A DNA stretch of 64,000 nt from Escallonia rubra (lineage: Eukaryota; Streptophyta; Magnoliopsida; Escalloniales; Escalloniaceae), in contig JAVXUO010003024.1 of assembly GCA_033065855.1 (NCBI GenBank), positions 31,878 through 95,877 of the forward strand. The letters are read 5' to 3'. The notes under the pieces are model-generated. The model worked only from the letters and a program-made list of their open reading frames with translations, ran no database searches and was not told the origin of the DNA. Positions 1-12,915 of this stretch are shown here, piece after piece. Both the position numbers and the translations under genes were made by a program. Position 1 is the stretch's first letter, and the number at the start of each line of letters is the position of its first letter.

Positions 1-640
1 TTTCGTTGCCAATTACTTCAACTAACGCTGAACCCAAACCCCCCCCCCCCCCCACCCCACCCACACATCCCCACAACAAAAACTCCACCACCCAACCCTC
101 TTTCCCCTAAAGATAAAAATGAAGCAAGAACTGCAGTCAATGAATCTAGGGCATGAAGATTCACTATACCATTCCTATAAAAGCTCATCGACAACGTATA
201 GCAATATCTGTGGTTAGCATGCCTAATATATACCATTAGCTGAACGCACATGCAAACACCTAAAGTTGGCTGGGTAAGAGCCAATATCTTGCTTCTCTAC
301 TTTCTTGGAAAAAAATTGTGCCAAGGTGAAAACTGATAGATCTAAAGCACGCCCGTTGACATATGACAACACTTCAGTTTATAGCTTCAAACAAACATCA
401 ACAGACTTGTGCCCTAACAGATGGGTAATCATTTTGAATATGTGCAAACTTGAAAGGATTTGACCATTTGACCCAATGTACCTTAGCTGCAGGATCCTTC
501 CAACATAGTGACGCTCCTTCCCTGGAACCTCGCTCCCAAACCTCACACCCGCTTCTGCTCCCACCCCAAAACCACTAAACTACTGATGCTCCCCACTCCA
601 GCTCCCACCAAAGGTCCATGCAACTAAGCAATGTACCAGA
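1..640. other. non-coding flank, nothing recognised
   Basis: This stretch has no frame that looks like a protein and no repeat partner elsewhere in the window that I can see. The only distinctive feature is a C homopolymer at about 41-53, followed by C/A-rich sequence. The open frames on the minus strand here are read-through of low-complexity DNA. Confidence 0.5.
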
Positions 641-662
641 GCAATTGAGGTCAAGGAGCAAA

Positions 663-1545
663 TTTGAGCTTCTAACTTTGGTTTAAAAAATGACCGTTTA
701 GGCCAAGTATTATATGATTATTATTGAGACCACCGATAAGCTCAATATTGAAAGTTAGAGAATGTACAAGCGGATGTCTCAGTGTTTTATATACAGCAGA
801 ACCGTAGACTTTGATCAAAATTTCCTTCTCAAACACTTTCCAGCAAAAAACAAGAAGCAGCGTGCCAATAGTTATCAATACTGGTCATTAGCGGCCACAA
901 CAGATGTTATCAATACAGTCTTGGCCGCCATACTGGCCTAGAATGTAATGGCAGAAATCGGTGTTTCTGGGAGAAAATTAAATACGTAAAAAACAGTCTC
1001 GGAGAAGGAAAGCAATAAGAGAAGAAGAAGAAAAACAGTTATCCATCATTATAATCTGTAATATTGAAGTCAACTGCATAGACCATTTAAAGAGTATGAT
1101 CGAGAGAGCTAACTGGAATAGACTTGTAACGCCCAAGTTAGGGTGTGTTGCAGGTCATCTGATCACGAGATGAGAGACACTAAACAAAGATGGCATTTGG
1201 AAAGGAGCAAAATTGAGCTCCTCCTTGGGTTAAAAACAATGGACTATTTGGGCAAGAATTCCACAATTGTTTTGGTGACCACCCATAAGCTCAAGATTAA
1301 AAGATAGAGGATGTATAGGCCAATGTCTAATGTCTAAATAATTAGCTGCAGCCTAGACTTCGATCAAAATTTACTTCTCAAGCACTGTCCAGTTAAAAAC
1401 CAAGCTACCAAGAAGCATTGTGCCATAGTTATCAATACCGGTCAGTACAGGCCAAAACATACTTAACTACTACAGTCTTGGCCCCTGCACCGGCCTGTAA
1501 TGGTAGTACTGGCAGAAACCAGTGTTACTCAGAAAATCCTATATA
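663..1545. repeat. diverged direct duplication (two ~340 bp copies)
   Basis: Two direct copies, about 663-1000 and 1203-1545, align over most of their length. Shared landmarks are a segment on stopping of a T/A-rich tract, 'cataagctca', 'gatcaaaattt', 'agttatcaatac' and 'acagtcttggcc'. The copies have many substitutions and small indels, so the duplication is old. The spacer between them (about 1080-1200) has its own third relative at 3178-3310, recognised by 'gacttgtaacgcc' and 'acgagatgagagacact'. No coding potential is visible. It may be an old transposon remnant, but no terminal structure was found. Confidence 0.6.
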
Positions 1546-1559
1546 TGGTGGTAAATAGT

Positions 1560-2445
1560 CGTGGCCTAGGATGAACGGACTCAGGTTCGGGCGCCGATAC
1601 AACACTGGTGCGGATATGCGAATACGTCATTTTAAAAAATTAAGAGATACGGGTGCGGCGGCAATATGACAGAATATTATAATATATAGTTAATATTTCC
1701 AACCAAATTAGTAAGAGTTTGTTAAGTTTGATGGGTTGTTTCATAGATATTGAATTTGTATAGCTGAATAGAATTAAGTTTGTGTGGTATTATTGTTATT
1801 ACTCTGAAGTAGTGGGGCTAGTAAAGTTAATAAGTGGGTACTTAAATAAGATAGCAGATTGGTTGGATAAAGCTGTAAAAGAGTGAACCATTGGACATAA
1901 CCTAGGAGCACGGACTCCAGCACGGTACAGATGCGGAATATAGGTAAAAATATGTCATTTGCATGTGTAACAAAAAAAAAAATCCTAACAAACTTTTTAT
2001 ATTGATTGATAGTGCCGTAATACTAGAGGAGGTGTCTGCCATCCTCAAAGATGTATCCGTAACTAATAAAAATCGTCCGTTTTATAACTCCTCCAAACCA
2101 ATGTAGCGAGGAAGTTTGTTAAATCGGTGGGCTGTTTCGGAATTATTCAAAATTCTATAGATGAATATGATAATGCTTGTATGAGTTTAGGCATTACTAT
2201 TATTATGGTTATAAACAGGGTTACTTTATCATAAGTTAATAAATGGGTACCAGAATGAAGGAAAAGAAAGTTGGAAAGTCACGTAGCGATATAAACCCAT
2301 GGACAACATTGAGAAGAGAGATGTCTCCTTCTTCCAAGACAAAAGAGGTTGTCTCCTGCTGCTACGGATATGTCCTTCTTTACTTTTCTTCTTCGGAAAT
2401 CACTCACTGCCGAACGTTCTTGCTATAGCCAGACAGGCTCGTGCC

Positions 2446-2481
<36 letters not shown>

Positions 2482-3070
2482 CTTTGTCCAGATTGTTAGA
2501 AAACCTAGGTCATGGATCATAATATGACCCTGAGGAATTCTTCCCAAATTCGACTTTGAGCCCTCAAGTACCTGGTGCGTGTCACAACCGTGTCGAAGCC
2601 GCACCCGAAATTCAACAAGGTAATTGAAACAACAACCAACATTGACATGCACCCTATGCGCACCCAGTCGCACCCGGTGTGTCAGCAAAAGCACCACACC
2701 TGTGCTTCCTAGGATATTAACCTTTCTTTATAGATTGAAAATATCAAAAGCCACGTCAATAACATCGATAACAGGTGGTGTCTCCTTCTGTCGAATCACT
2801 TGCTGTCGGTGTAACTTTGGTCGCTACACGATATTTCTCTCTCGTTCTCTCCAGTCTCCTCTCGACCAGAAAACCCTGGTACATGATCTCTTTTTGGTTT
2901 GAGAAAATCTTTCAAGATTCGACCTTGATTCTGAAGTATTCGATGCGTGTCCCGGCCATGTCGGTGCCGTGTCCCAGCCACACCAAAAATCCACAAAACT
3001 AATTATATAAATAAACAATTTTGAACAAGCACTTGACCAGCACCCAACACACACCAGAATTGGTCCTGCA
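1560..3070. repeat. nested set of diverged tandem duplications
   Basis: About 1730-1860 resembles about 2115-2250 (shared 'gtttgttaa', 'gggctgttt/gggttgttt', 'gttaataa.tgggtac'). About 2545-2715 resembles about 2920-3080 (shared 'gcgtgtc.c..ccgtgtc', 'cgcaccc', 'accagcaccc', ending 'cttgcttc/tgtgcttc'). The repeated phrases around 'gtgtcgg/gtgtccc' resemble sequence seen in dispersed plant repeats, but I cannot name a family. No coding frame is supported. Confidence 0.5.
2449..2479. repeat. (CT)n microsatellite
   Basis: About fifteen uninterrupted CT units are read directly. The minus-strand arginine/glutamate run in the overlapping open frame is only the translation of this repeat. Confidence 0.95.
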
Positions 3071-3309
3071 CCCTTGCTTCATAATTTGTGGGGAGGGAAC
3101 ATGAGAAGAAGAAAACTTCTAACCGATTAGTATCCTCTATCATATTCCAAAATCTTAAAGTGAGTTGCAGATACCAATTAAAGAGTTAGTAATATCTAGA
3201 AAGATCAAGGGAGCTAACTGTAATAGACTTGTAACGCCAAATGTTTTAGGGTGCGTCGCGTGTCATCTAACCACGAGATGAGAGACACTTAAGGCAAAGA
3301 TGGAAATGG

Positions 3310-6300
3310 GAAAGGGAAAGAAGAGGTTGATGGTGCAGGTTGCACCTTACGAGGGATGAGAGAGCTTCTCTGTTGGTCAAGGTTAGATCACTTTTCAGAT
3401 AAAGCAGCAATATCTGGGAATAAAGTAAATGAATAGGCCACATATGTAATACAATCTTTAAAGTATGATAAACATCTAACCAGTATAACCATGGTATCAT
3501 ACACATGTGGCTAACTTGCTAGTATGTACCCAAAAATACTATGCTCAATTAATTTGTATAAACTTGCCACATATATGCATGCATATGTATAGGCAAAAGT
3601 GGCAGAATATGTATTTCATTGATACATACTTCAATGATAAGTTAGTTTATTGCATAAGGAAGATTTTACTCTTCCATTTCATAATGTACTTTTGACTATG
3701 TTAAGACATAGATTGTGATAATTACATATATCCGTTGGTCTACAGTTGAACATATACGTGTGCGTGTGTACAGATAAGTGAATGTTTCGGTATGCTTGCA
3801 TGGATGCATGTTACATACATTTATAGTTGTTAAAAAGTGAGTATGAGAAGTTCAATAGAAAGCTACCCAAAGAAGCTATCTAAACTTGCCTACATTTGGA
3901 AAGAATTTTTGTGAATCGGCAGAATCACCTAAATTAAATGGACCATCTAGTGCAAAAACTCATAATGTGCGCTTCTTAACTGTACACGCATTTCAAATTT
4001 TTAACTTAGAAAGAGGTAAAAGCTCTTCAATTCAGTATTTATCACCTTGAATGTCGTCCATGGGTTCGTGCCAACACACAACGTCGTGACAATTAGCTTT
4101 TATGTTTGGTTGTGTAGAAGAGAGGAGGTTGGGTGGCGTTGTGGGTAGTTCTTTTTTTTTTTTTTTTTATTTTGGGGGGGGGGGGGTGGAGGTGGGGGGG
4201 ATGGACTTGCAACCAAGCAGAGAAAAGAGATGGTAGGGCCTATATGTTGCCTGGAATCTGCTATAACCAAAACTCACCCACACACATAAAAAATCCAGTC
4301 TTTTGGATAACACACACAAAAGTAGTACGAACCACTGCTTTTGGTAATCTCTCGACACACTTATGATCCGTAGATCTATGAATGTTCTAAAGAGGAAGAA
4401 TACACCTTTATCATAATGTGCATATAATTTGACCTGAACAAGACGGATCAACCATCAACCACCTTTTCCAACATCCTGATTACAATTATTCAACACCTCA
4501 ACCATCAACCATGGCTACACCTCAAAAACAAGATAGCGATTGACCCCCAAGCCAGAGCAATTTGTGACATGAAACTTCTGCTCAAACAAGTCTTTATCGA
4601 TTACCCTCTTTTAGAAGGTGAAACTGAGTAACCCATGATATGAAAGTGATTAGCAGTTTAAGAAAGATAAGTTGGTGAAGGAACTATCATTATGATGGCT
4701 ATAGTGTCATTCCTAATTACTGCATTTCCAAGAAAGTGAATGTCCTTTTGGTTTGTAGAATTACAAAAGGCAAAAGAATATATTTCTGCTTTCATTTCAA
4801 TAACGATAAAAATGGAAGCTGAACACCTCAATCTCTCAGATTTAGTTCAGGACTTTTAGTTATACGCGCAAAGGGAAATAACGCTTTTATTGCCATTTTT
4901 AGAAATTTCCATAAAACGAGTGAGTGCTTTTCAAACCCAACCATGCACCAAAAAGAGAAATTTCGACTGCTAAGTCGCAAAGAAAATGCCATATCAAGTC
5001 CATTAACAGGTGCCCTAGAAGTAATTTATAGAGACTCACAGAACATGATTACATTTGTATAGTGTCTAAAATGTTGGTCAACTTTCTGTCTGACTTACAT
5101 TTTTATTGTTTAAAAACTAAATTACTACCAGTTGATGGGCTCCACATCAGATTTCTAGGCCCTATAATTAGAGCATTCCACTGCCATATAACTGGCACAT
5201 GCCAGAGTCACTAAAACAATCAGCAGAGAACCTATCGAGGAAAAGGAAATGAATGCCTGCCATCTTTTTTTCTCTCAAGTCGAAGAAGAAAAGAAGAAAT
5301 TAAAGGGAAATTTTTAAACAATAAACAAGATATAGAGATACGAGAACAAGAGATAAACATACGAGAACAAACAACATCAACAAAAACTTGATATCTAAGA
5401 AATCAAGAAACCAGACCTGGTGACAGAAGCAGGATATCCAGCTACAAGAAAGAATCATCATGAGAAATATTTGATAGCTACGAACTATACTGATTAAAGG
5501 GACGAATAGGCAGCCTGAGTTAGGCTTACCCGCCAAGTTGACGGATATGGAAGTGCATTAGCATATCTTAAAAGTATTTATTCCTTTTATATTAGCACAA
5601 ATGTTTACCGCAATTGTACTGATAATTGGAGGTTTAGGGTACTTTATGCATTTGAGTCATGGTATTAGGTTCCTTTGGTATTTTAGCAGATTAAGTTAAC
5701 TGTTCCGGTAATGAAGATGTTAATCTCTGTTATTTGTCAGTTAATGATTTATTTCAAATAATAAGTTATTGGAAGAAACGTTCGTCCTTTAGGCTTGCCA
5801 GCATATATGTCTATCCCTTGCTCGAAAGAAGCAAACAGCCTGCCGGTCACTGGATGCAAGGGTCAAAGGCCTAAGGACGGATTCCCTACGCAAAGGTGAT
5901 GCAAAACCTGTACTGTTGCTTTTCCATTTTCTGTGGCCCCTGCAAATTCATGTGTGACTTTTGCGCCTAGAGCTGACACACCACTGGCAGCCGTAATTTA
6001 ACATGTGCAGTGATATTAACTCAAGTTCTTTTAATAATTTATGTAGTCTTTTCCTCTCAAGAGACTTTTGCTACGCAGTCTTAAAATCACATTATAGATG
6101 GAGTGGAGGAAGACTTTGAAAACCATAAAAAGGCTCTGCTCCAAGCCTCTAATTAAGAGGACTATTTTGCTTTCATGGCTATCATTATTTAGGACTGACA
6201 AAGATGCTGGTCATTTACTGTGAAACATCGGATATTCAAGTTAACTCTAGCAGTTGACAAAATCATTTCACTTCCGGAAATGAATATTTGTCTTGGTCGA

Positions 6301-7250
6301 AAATCAAACTAAAAAAAAAGCTGCAACGAACAAAAATGTCTCAAATAAACACAAAATGAAACCGGAAAAACAAACAACGATGACTAAACACTCAAAGAAC
6401 CTGATGACATAAGGTAGTTGAGTGCATACTCACAGCTTAGTGACATAAGTACCACAAGAAAATACTTGCAGAACTTGTCCCCCACATCCCACCCCACATG
6501 CACATGCACAACACAAAATACATAGAAGGCGAAGATAAGAATGTAAAACAAAACATTAGAAGTTTTCAACCAAACACATATTGTCTTTGCAGCCAATGGT
6601 ATCCGATCGGCGCTTTACTACCGGCAGAACAGGTCTAGAATTGATCGCCGTAATTCACGGCAAATCTAGACTTGATCGAATGAACATTGAAGAACCATGC
6701 TCTTTCCAAATAAGGAAGCCCTAACCCCAAGCACGTCACACAGCCTATCGGGAAGTTGGCTTTATGTTAAATCAAAAGGTATTATCTCCAAATGTGGACT
6801 ACACCAAACCCAGATACCACGAGCAAAGTAGCATGCAAGGCATGAATCGTGTATAGTGACTATTTTCTTTCAATGGTCATTTATAGCAATATCCTATGAC
6901 CTTCAAAAGGTAAGTACGATCATCAGTCATACAAAAATATAAACAATTTCGTACGGATTGTTTCGAATAAACGACTCTTTGTTAATACACCAACTAAAAC
7001 CATCACTATTTTCCAAACGTGACTAAACAAGGTAAGAAGTCAAATTCAGCAAAAGTCACACGCACGAGCAGCGTTAATTTTACCTCGTGAAGCTTGAAAA
7101 TCAAAATTCAGCACATTTTTAGTAAAAAGAAATTATATCTCTCACTATAAAAACATGCAACCACGAGATGCAATTGGTTAAAAAATTTCTTCTGCCCTAG
7201 AGATTCACCATATTCTTATCATAATCAGAGAATAATCGAATAGAAAGCGG
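3310..7250. other. long non-coding stretch, no gene recognised
   Basis: I find no frame with protein-like composition on either strand; the longest frames are under 95 codons and are rich in low-complexity residues. A homopolymer pair (T-tract 4152-4168 followed after 'attt' by a G-tract to about 4187) is the only conspicuous repeat. The stretch could contain introns or degraded transposons, but no splice-bounded exon chain or element terminus could be supported. Confidence 0.5.
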
Positions 7251-7253
7251 AAT

Positions 7254-7445
7254 TACCTTGGTGGTTTGAACTGGGGTTGCTTCGACGCTTCTAGAGGGTG
7301 GAAGGTCGAGTGACGCGGCGTCGTGGCGGCGATGGGTGGCGATTGCGGTTGGGATTTAGTAGAGTGGATGGGTGATGTGGTGGGTGGTGATAACACGAAA
7401 ATATAGGGCTCCCTAGAGTGACAGAAAATGGTGGAGTCAATGGTT
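7254..7445 (-). promoter_or_regulatory. possible 5' leader exon of a minus-strand gene (weak)
   Basis: Read on the minus strand, this is a C-rich segment that ends in a good donor-like sequence (CCAAG|GTAATT, at about 7254). It is preceded, upstream on that strand, by pyrimidine-rich DNA. It has no ATG in the reading direction, so if real it would be an untranslated first exon. I could not find downstream exons between 7250 and 1, so this may be chance composition. Confidence 0.15.
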
Positions 7446-7565
7446 TTTCCTTTTCTTATGTTTCTTCCGTTCTGTTTTCCGCTTCCTTTTTCTTTTTTTC
7501 CCCCAATCTTTTCCTTTTGTGGTAAAACTTATAATTTATTTGAAATAGAGAGTTTTCTATTAATA

Positions 7566-9945
7566 TTTTTTTTTTTAGTCTAAATATAAATATATACCAT
7601 GAGGCAAAGTATCCATAAGACGATACACACTCAAAGTAACATGGATGACAAGCCCATCCCACAAACTATAAAAGTATACAGGATGACAAGCTCATCCAGT
7701 AGGTGACAGAGTCATTAAAAAGGACAACAAGGCTAGAGACAAAAGCCACCGAAGAATCCACAAAATGCAGTACATCTTAGTCGTGGGAAACAACATTCTA
7801 TACAAGATTAAACTACTCCCGCTAAAAATCCCTACTTGACAAGGAGGACAGGATTCTGTACAAGATCAAACCACTCTGCTATAAATCCCTTCCTGACAGG
7901 GAGGCAAAACAAGTAGCGCAGATGGTAGAGCCATAATTCCCTCCTTTCCTCGAACAATATGAATAGAATGAAATATTTTACAATTATAATGCAAATTAGA
8001 CAGACTCCTGGAACTATGAGCAGCATGCACGTTTGGATGGACAATCTGTCTCAGGTGATCATTGTGAGGCCACAAATATATAACATGTAAGTAAGAAAGT
8101 GAATATGTCTAACGAAGAGCTAAATGCAAAGCAGTTTCCGTTGCACTGAAGACATCATCCCAAACAATCCATCTATGCAAGCAGCAAAAGATATCCAGTT
8201 TGATTTGAAAGGGCCAAACATATTCCAAATCAAGAGTCTACTCCCGATGCATAAACCGCCAAAGTACAAAAGATAGGTTGTGAAACTTATGCACATGTGC
8301 ATATGCCGGGGAAATGAAAAAAAATATATAGCGGCCGAAACTGCATGAATCGCACAGTCATCCAGATGATCATAAGCCAAGACTTTGGCCACCGGTTGTT
8401 TAACTGTTTCGTGGCTCATACTTGATCAAAGATAGTACGTACTCGTACTCGAACCCGAGGCAAAGAAAATGGCAGATTCTTGAAGACAGAGTTATTTCTA
8501 GCTTCCCAAATGATCCATAGGACTATCACTATCAAGACAATAAAAATAAGTCTTCCACATGAGAATGAAGAGGTAAAGTTAAACAGTGTCCAATCCACTG
8601 CTAAAGCGAAAAACTATGATTTGTAGCTGGCTTTTTGTGGCAAAACATATATTCCACAAGTCCTTAATACAAAGGCAATCCAAGAAGAAATGAAGATGAA
8701 TTTTAGATTTAGCATAACGTAAAGGGTAGATATCCGAAATTGGGCAGTTTCTTTTAGCTAGTTCACAACGCAGAAGTAATCGTTGGTGCACTAAGTGCCA
8801 AACAAAAACTTTAATTTCTCAGGAATTGGTAATGACCACATCTTTCTCCCAAGGCAAGGAAGTATAAGAAGTGATGAACTGCTCAAGGTAGTGGACTTGG
8901 CAAGAATGAATTTCGAAGCATTATTCGCCAAGAATTGCTCATCCTTAACAAATGACCAATGAATTGCATCAGCTAAACCAAACGGGAGTAAGCTAAGTTG
9001 AAAAGCTTGGGTAGCAATATCCAAAAGGAATAAACGCAACTCTGAAAAAGATCACAAACCTTCCGGTGTGCATTAGCACTAGTACGGTAATTCAATAACA
9101 TGTAATGTGGAACATTTGCTAATCACAATCCATCCAAATGGAGATTGATCGCCAATCGTCAAAACTCTATAACCGACCAATATGCTACGCTAGACCCAAG
9201 AACTAGCTTTGGGACGCCCTAGTTAGATAAAATTACGTTTTCAATAATATGTACCTTAAAGGACTTGCGAATTAAGCTATTAGGCATGGCCCACATTTTT
9301 TAAGCCTATTTAGCTAATATTGCTTCGCTAAAGGTACAAAAACTGCGGAAACCCAATCCACCCAAACATTAGCTGACATAAATTTAGCCAAGCTATTCAA
9401 TGGATGGATTTATGGCAGGCTCCACAAGACCACCAAAAATGTGCAAGGATTTGATCTAACTGATGGCAAACCCAAATAGGAAGTTTATACACAAACATAT
9501 GATGAGTAAGAAATGAAGAAAGTACATAGTGAACGAGGGTGGCTCGACCAGCTTTGTTTAAAAGTAAACATATCCAGTGAGCACATGTATCTTGAACTCA
9601 GTGTATGAAACCAGTAAAATTAACTTCCAATTAGCAACAACATCAAGTTGTATTCCCAGATATTTTCCAAAACCCGTTTGAACCTGAAAATCAAGATCAA
9701 GCTCAATTTGATTTTGTTACTCGGGAGAGGCATTAGAACTGACCGGGAGATTGGATTTTGACCAATTAATGCATTGGCCTGAGACACTATAATAGAAGTT
9801 TAAAATCTGATGCAGCTCTTTAACATCATTACCAAGTTTCTTCTTTAGACTGAGGAACAAATAAATGTCATCAGCATAAATCAAGTGTGAGATAGAGGGT
9901 GAGGTTACTCCAACCTTAATTTCTGAAATTCGTCGATAGGTTTTG
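7566..9945 (-). mobile_element. 5'-truncated L1-type LINE (non-LTR retrotransposon) relic
   Basis: On the minus strand the pieces appear in the order expected of the 3' half of a plant LINE ORF2. First is reverse transcriptase with the catalytic YADD box (codons at 9867-9878). Then come the post-RT segment ('YLGIQLDVV', 'AGRATLVHYVLSS', 'FWWSCGAC', about 9690-9400) and the zf-RVT region with its 'LPIPEKLKFLFGT' and Cys/His spacing (about 8860-8600). A 'LWIIWEARNN' segment follows near 8500. Frameshifts and stops break the frame many times. A T-tract at about 7566-7578 on the plus strand is probably the poly(A) tail. The 5' end stops just upstream of the YADD box, as is common for LINE copies. 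No target duplication was found. Confidence 0.8.
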
Positions 9946-10049
9946 ACATGGACTGTTTAGGTTGCCTTGAAGGTGTTCTCAGGGTATTTTCCCATCGCCA
10001 TAATTTCATGGACGAACCTTTAGTAGGTTGTCACCTTCCTTTGTTAAGA

Positions 10050-10054
10050 TGTAA
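10050..10054. repeat. target-site duplication, left copy (TGTAA)
   Basis: This is identical to 12655-12659 on the other side of the 2.6 kb LTR. Confidence 0.8.
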
Positions 10055-10231
10055 TGTAATATCCCTATTGTTGTTTAAAAAGAATAAAAAAAAAACTTGG
10101 TCTAATTTCGTGGCTGCCAAAGGCAGCCACAAACAAGAGGGAATGACACCTCATTTTCTCCACGAGGTGGAGTATGTGCATGTGGACTAAAGTGGAGGAT
10201 GAGGGTGACATGAGAAAACTTACCAAGTACA

Positions 10232-10570
10232 GTTGTTTGAGGGAGAATTACGGAAAATACAGAGGGAATCTCGGGGTACTTTAAACTGAGAAGTTGTAGA
10301 GGAAAGGAAGAGGAAGAGGAAGAAAACACAAGAAACAGAGTTTGATTTGGTGAAGAATTGAAGGAGTTATTGATCACCAAGCTCAGGCAAAAATCAGCAT
10401 ACATTATGCAGAGCAACTGATTGAGGGGGAAATTGAGGAAAATCCAGGAAGAATTTCATGAAAGGCTGAACAGAGAAGTTATGGAAGGGAAAGAAAGGAA
10501 GATTTTGCACAAAATATAAGGCATTTTTGTGGAGAATCGAAGAAGTTATGGGTCTTCAAAGTGAGGTAAA
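10232..10570. repeat. diverged ~180 bp duplication inside the LTR
   Basis: About 10232-10395 and 10415-10570 share 'ttgaggg.gaaatt', 'gaggaaa', 'cagagaagtt' and 'gaagaa..gaag' blocks in the same order. The segment is purine-rich and lies ahead of a possible splice donor ('gtgaggtaaaa', near 10561). It may be part of the transcribed leader of the LTR. Confidence 0.4.
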
Positions 10571-10579
10571 ACCCAGCTT

Positions 10580-10581
<2 letters not shown>

Positions 10582-10632
<51 letters not shown>
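10582..10632. repeat. (TG)n microsatellite
   Basis: About 25 uninterrupted TG units are read directly. Confidence 0.95.
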
Positions 10633-10633
<1 letters not shown>

Positions 10634-12659
10634 CTTAGTGTTTTGATATGTGTTCGTGATAGAAATTAGGGCTGAAATGATTATGTTGTGATATGGTTCC
10701 ATGTTAAATGAAGTTATGGAGTTAGATTGGTGGAAACATAGTGAAATAAAAGTGGTTTAAGGGGGACTTGAAGTGGAATTAAATAGCTAATGATATATGT
10801 TAGCATAATATACATGTGTGAGTGAAAACCTTAAGAACGCAGCTGTGAGTGTAGGAAGTAATGAAAATATGTAAATTTGATCCAAAAGTGGTGAATAGTG
10901 ACTGTAATTGTCGCTAAAGTCTTATTCCCTAACTATATTCAAACTTTATTTTTGAAACATGGTAATAAGCCAAATTTTGGTCAAACCCAAAAGAAAAACT
11001 CCTATTCTTTTTGGAAGATCTATTCGCTGTAATGTTTTAAGATTTTTCTGAGTTTTCTAAGGATATTAAATATATTTATCCTTAAAATAAGGTTTCAAAA
11101 TTTAAAAATACCAAATCAATGTATTGCAATCTGAAAATTTTATGGGGACTTTATGCAGCTGATACACTTTGGTGTCAAAAATTTCATAACATCTTGATGC
11201 CAATTGTTATTTTTAACAAAATTGGTTTCCTAGCACTCGGTTTGGCTATTCGGATGAGATTTCTGAGCAAAAATTTGATCGAATGACTTTTCCAGACCCT
11301 ATGATGAATTTTGTGAAAACTCTTAGTTAGGCAGCAAGAAGTGTAAAAAATGATGAATTTGAACTTAAATAGGTACAAGAATGATGGTAGTACGGTTGAT
11401 GCACTTTATGGGCTAGGGTGAATCCGGTTAACAGATTAGCCGTGATAAGTTGGGAACAAATAAGCGAAAAGGGGAGGGTAAGGTTGTGTGTTTTGTATTT
11501 TTAGAGCTGTCTAACAAGAAGGATTTTGTTTGATAGGTGATCCCGTTGTTGAAAATAAAATCCGAAAGCAAGGAGTTTATCAGCTATAAAGCTAAACAAG
11601 TAAGGATAATGCGGTTCTGGTATGCTATTAATTGTTTTGTTTAGCATACCATGTTGATGATGTTTATGTTGAACTCTTATATTTATGCTTGAACACCGGT
11701 TGATCTTATGTCCTGATATTCCTCGTTGACTTGTGCTGTTGAGGACTTAAGCTAGATTAAATTTCCTTAGTCCACCTGATGATGAGCCTGAAATGTTGTT
11801 GATGACTTATGATCGAAAACACTCTTTAAGTCTGCTCCTTTGTTGAAAACCGTCTCTTTAATCTAGGCAAGATTGAGATGAACACCCCATATGAAAGGGA
11901 ATCAATTAGTGGAGGGCCAGTGAAGTGAAGTAACTGGTGGTCCGTGAAAAAAAAAGTAAGTAACAAAAAGGATGAAGTGCACTAGAGTCTATCATGTTGT
12001 GTTGAGCCAAGCATGCATTGCAATTTATTTTATTTGATGTTGATGACTTTATTGTCTTGTTATTCTCATGATGGTTATTTTCTTTAGTGTTTTCTTTTGC
12101 ATTGCACTTGCATAGTCCATGAATCTGTCCCAGTGGAAATGATGATATTCTCTTGGGCTTGAGCTGCTCAGTTTGAACAAAGATGATGTACCAAGGTGAT
12201 TGCAAATGTTTGTTCTTGGCATCCTTAAATCCATTGCCTTCATTGAGAATTCATAATCAATTCTCCGATAATCACACAGGTGTTGTACGATGTACTCCTT
12301 GTATTATCCTTATTGGGTGACTAGCGCTCATTCCTTATCTTATGTGTTTTTCAGGTACTAGGTTTGTACGAGGAGAAACCTTGGGCAAAGGTAAAGAGAA
12401 ATTATGCTGAGGTTCTATGATGAAATATATCGCCATGACGAAGCAAATTTTGGTGTAAATATTAAGTTGTGTTATATTATACAGTTTCCACTGCGGTACG
12501 CTGTGTACTTTCAAGGAAATTTTTTTTAAAGACATGTTGTGATATTCCTTTATGATCTTAAAGTTATAGTTGCTTTGTGTTGTTTTTAAGGTTGTGACGT
12601 TGGCAGGATTGACATCTCAGTTCTGGTAACGTCACTTGAGTTGGGGGTGTCACATGTAA

Positions 12660-12915
12660 AGTCATTTTGCACGCTTTGGGGTTTTTACATTGGTGTATCT
12701 GCGGACCACTGCATGGTTTTTCAGTCAATGCTTTGATTTGGTCTGTGACGGGTGGCGAGTTTGCAGATGAACGTGCAACCTCCCTTTGTTCATTCATTTC
12801 ATTTTAGTATATAATGTGTGGTTCTTTTCACAGATCTTGACTTTCTTGTTTGTATTTCACTTCCTCTCTTTTTTTACCATTTATATACATTATACCTACA
12901 TAACGACGTTGTCAC
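12660..12915. other. short non-coding spacer between two retroelements
   Basis: This is a remnant of the locus between the 2.6 kb solo LTR and the left end of the Tat-like element. Nothing recognisable is present. Confidence 0.4.

Larger units (their letters stand above)
10055..12654 (+). mobile_element. solo LTR of a gypsy-type retrotransposon (2.6 kb)
   Basis: The segment begins TGTAATATCCC and ends GGGGTGTCACA, so it has TG...CA ends with extended inverted similarity, as is usual for plant chromovirus (Tekay-like) LTRs. It is flanked by a perfect 5-bp duplication, TGTAA, at 10050-10054 and 12655-12659. No second copy of the LTR and no gag or pol lies inside. The element is therefore best read as a solo LTR left by recombination between two LTRs. 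The plus orientation is inferred from the typical end and the 'gcgctcattcc...tttttcaggt' segment near 12330. Confidence 0.8.

Noticed and set aside
2404..2697. 97-codon minus-strand frame with an Arg-Glu run
   Set aside because: The run is the (CT)n microsatellite; no other protein-like feature.
5800..5960. GC-richer island with possible RNA-gene folding
   Set aside because: No tRNA arms or conserved RNA motif could be matched by eye.
7254..7445. Full protein-coding gene on the minus strand downstream of the leader-like segment
   Set aside because: No downstream exon with protein-like composition was found between 7250 and 1.
9948..10190. 80-codon plus-strand frame between the LINE and the solo LTR
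   Set aside because: It crosses the precise 5' boundary of the LTR at 10055, so it cannot be an ancestral gene.
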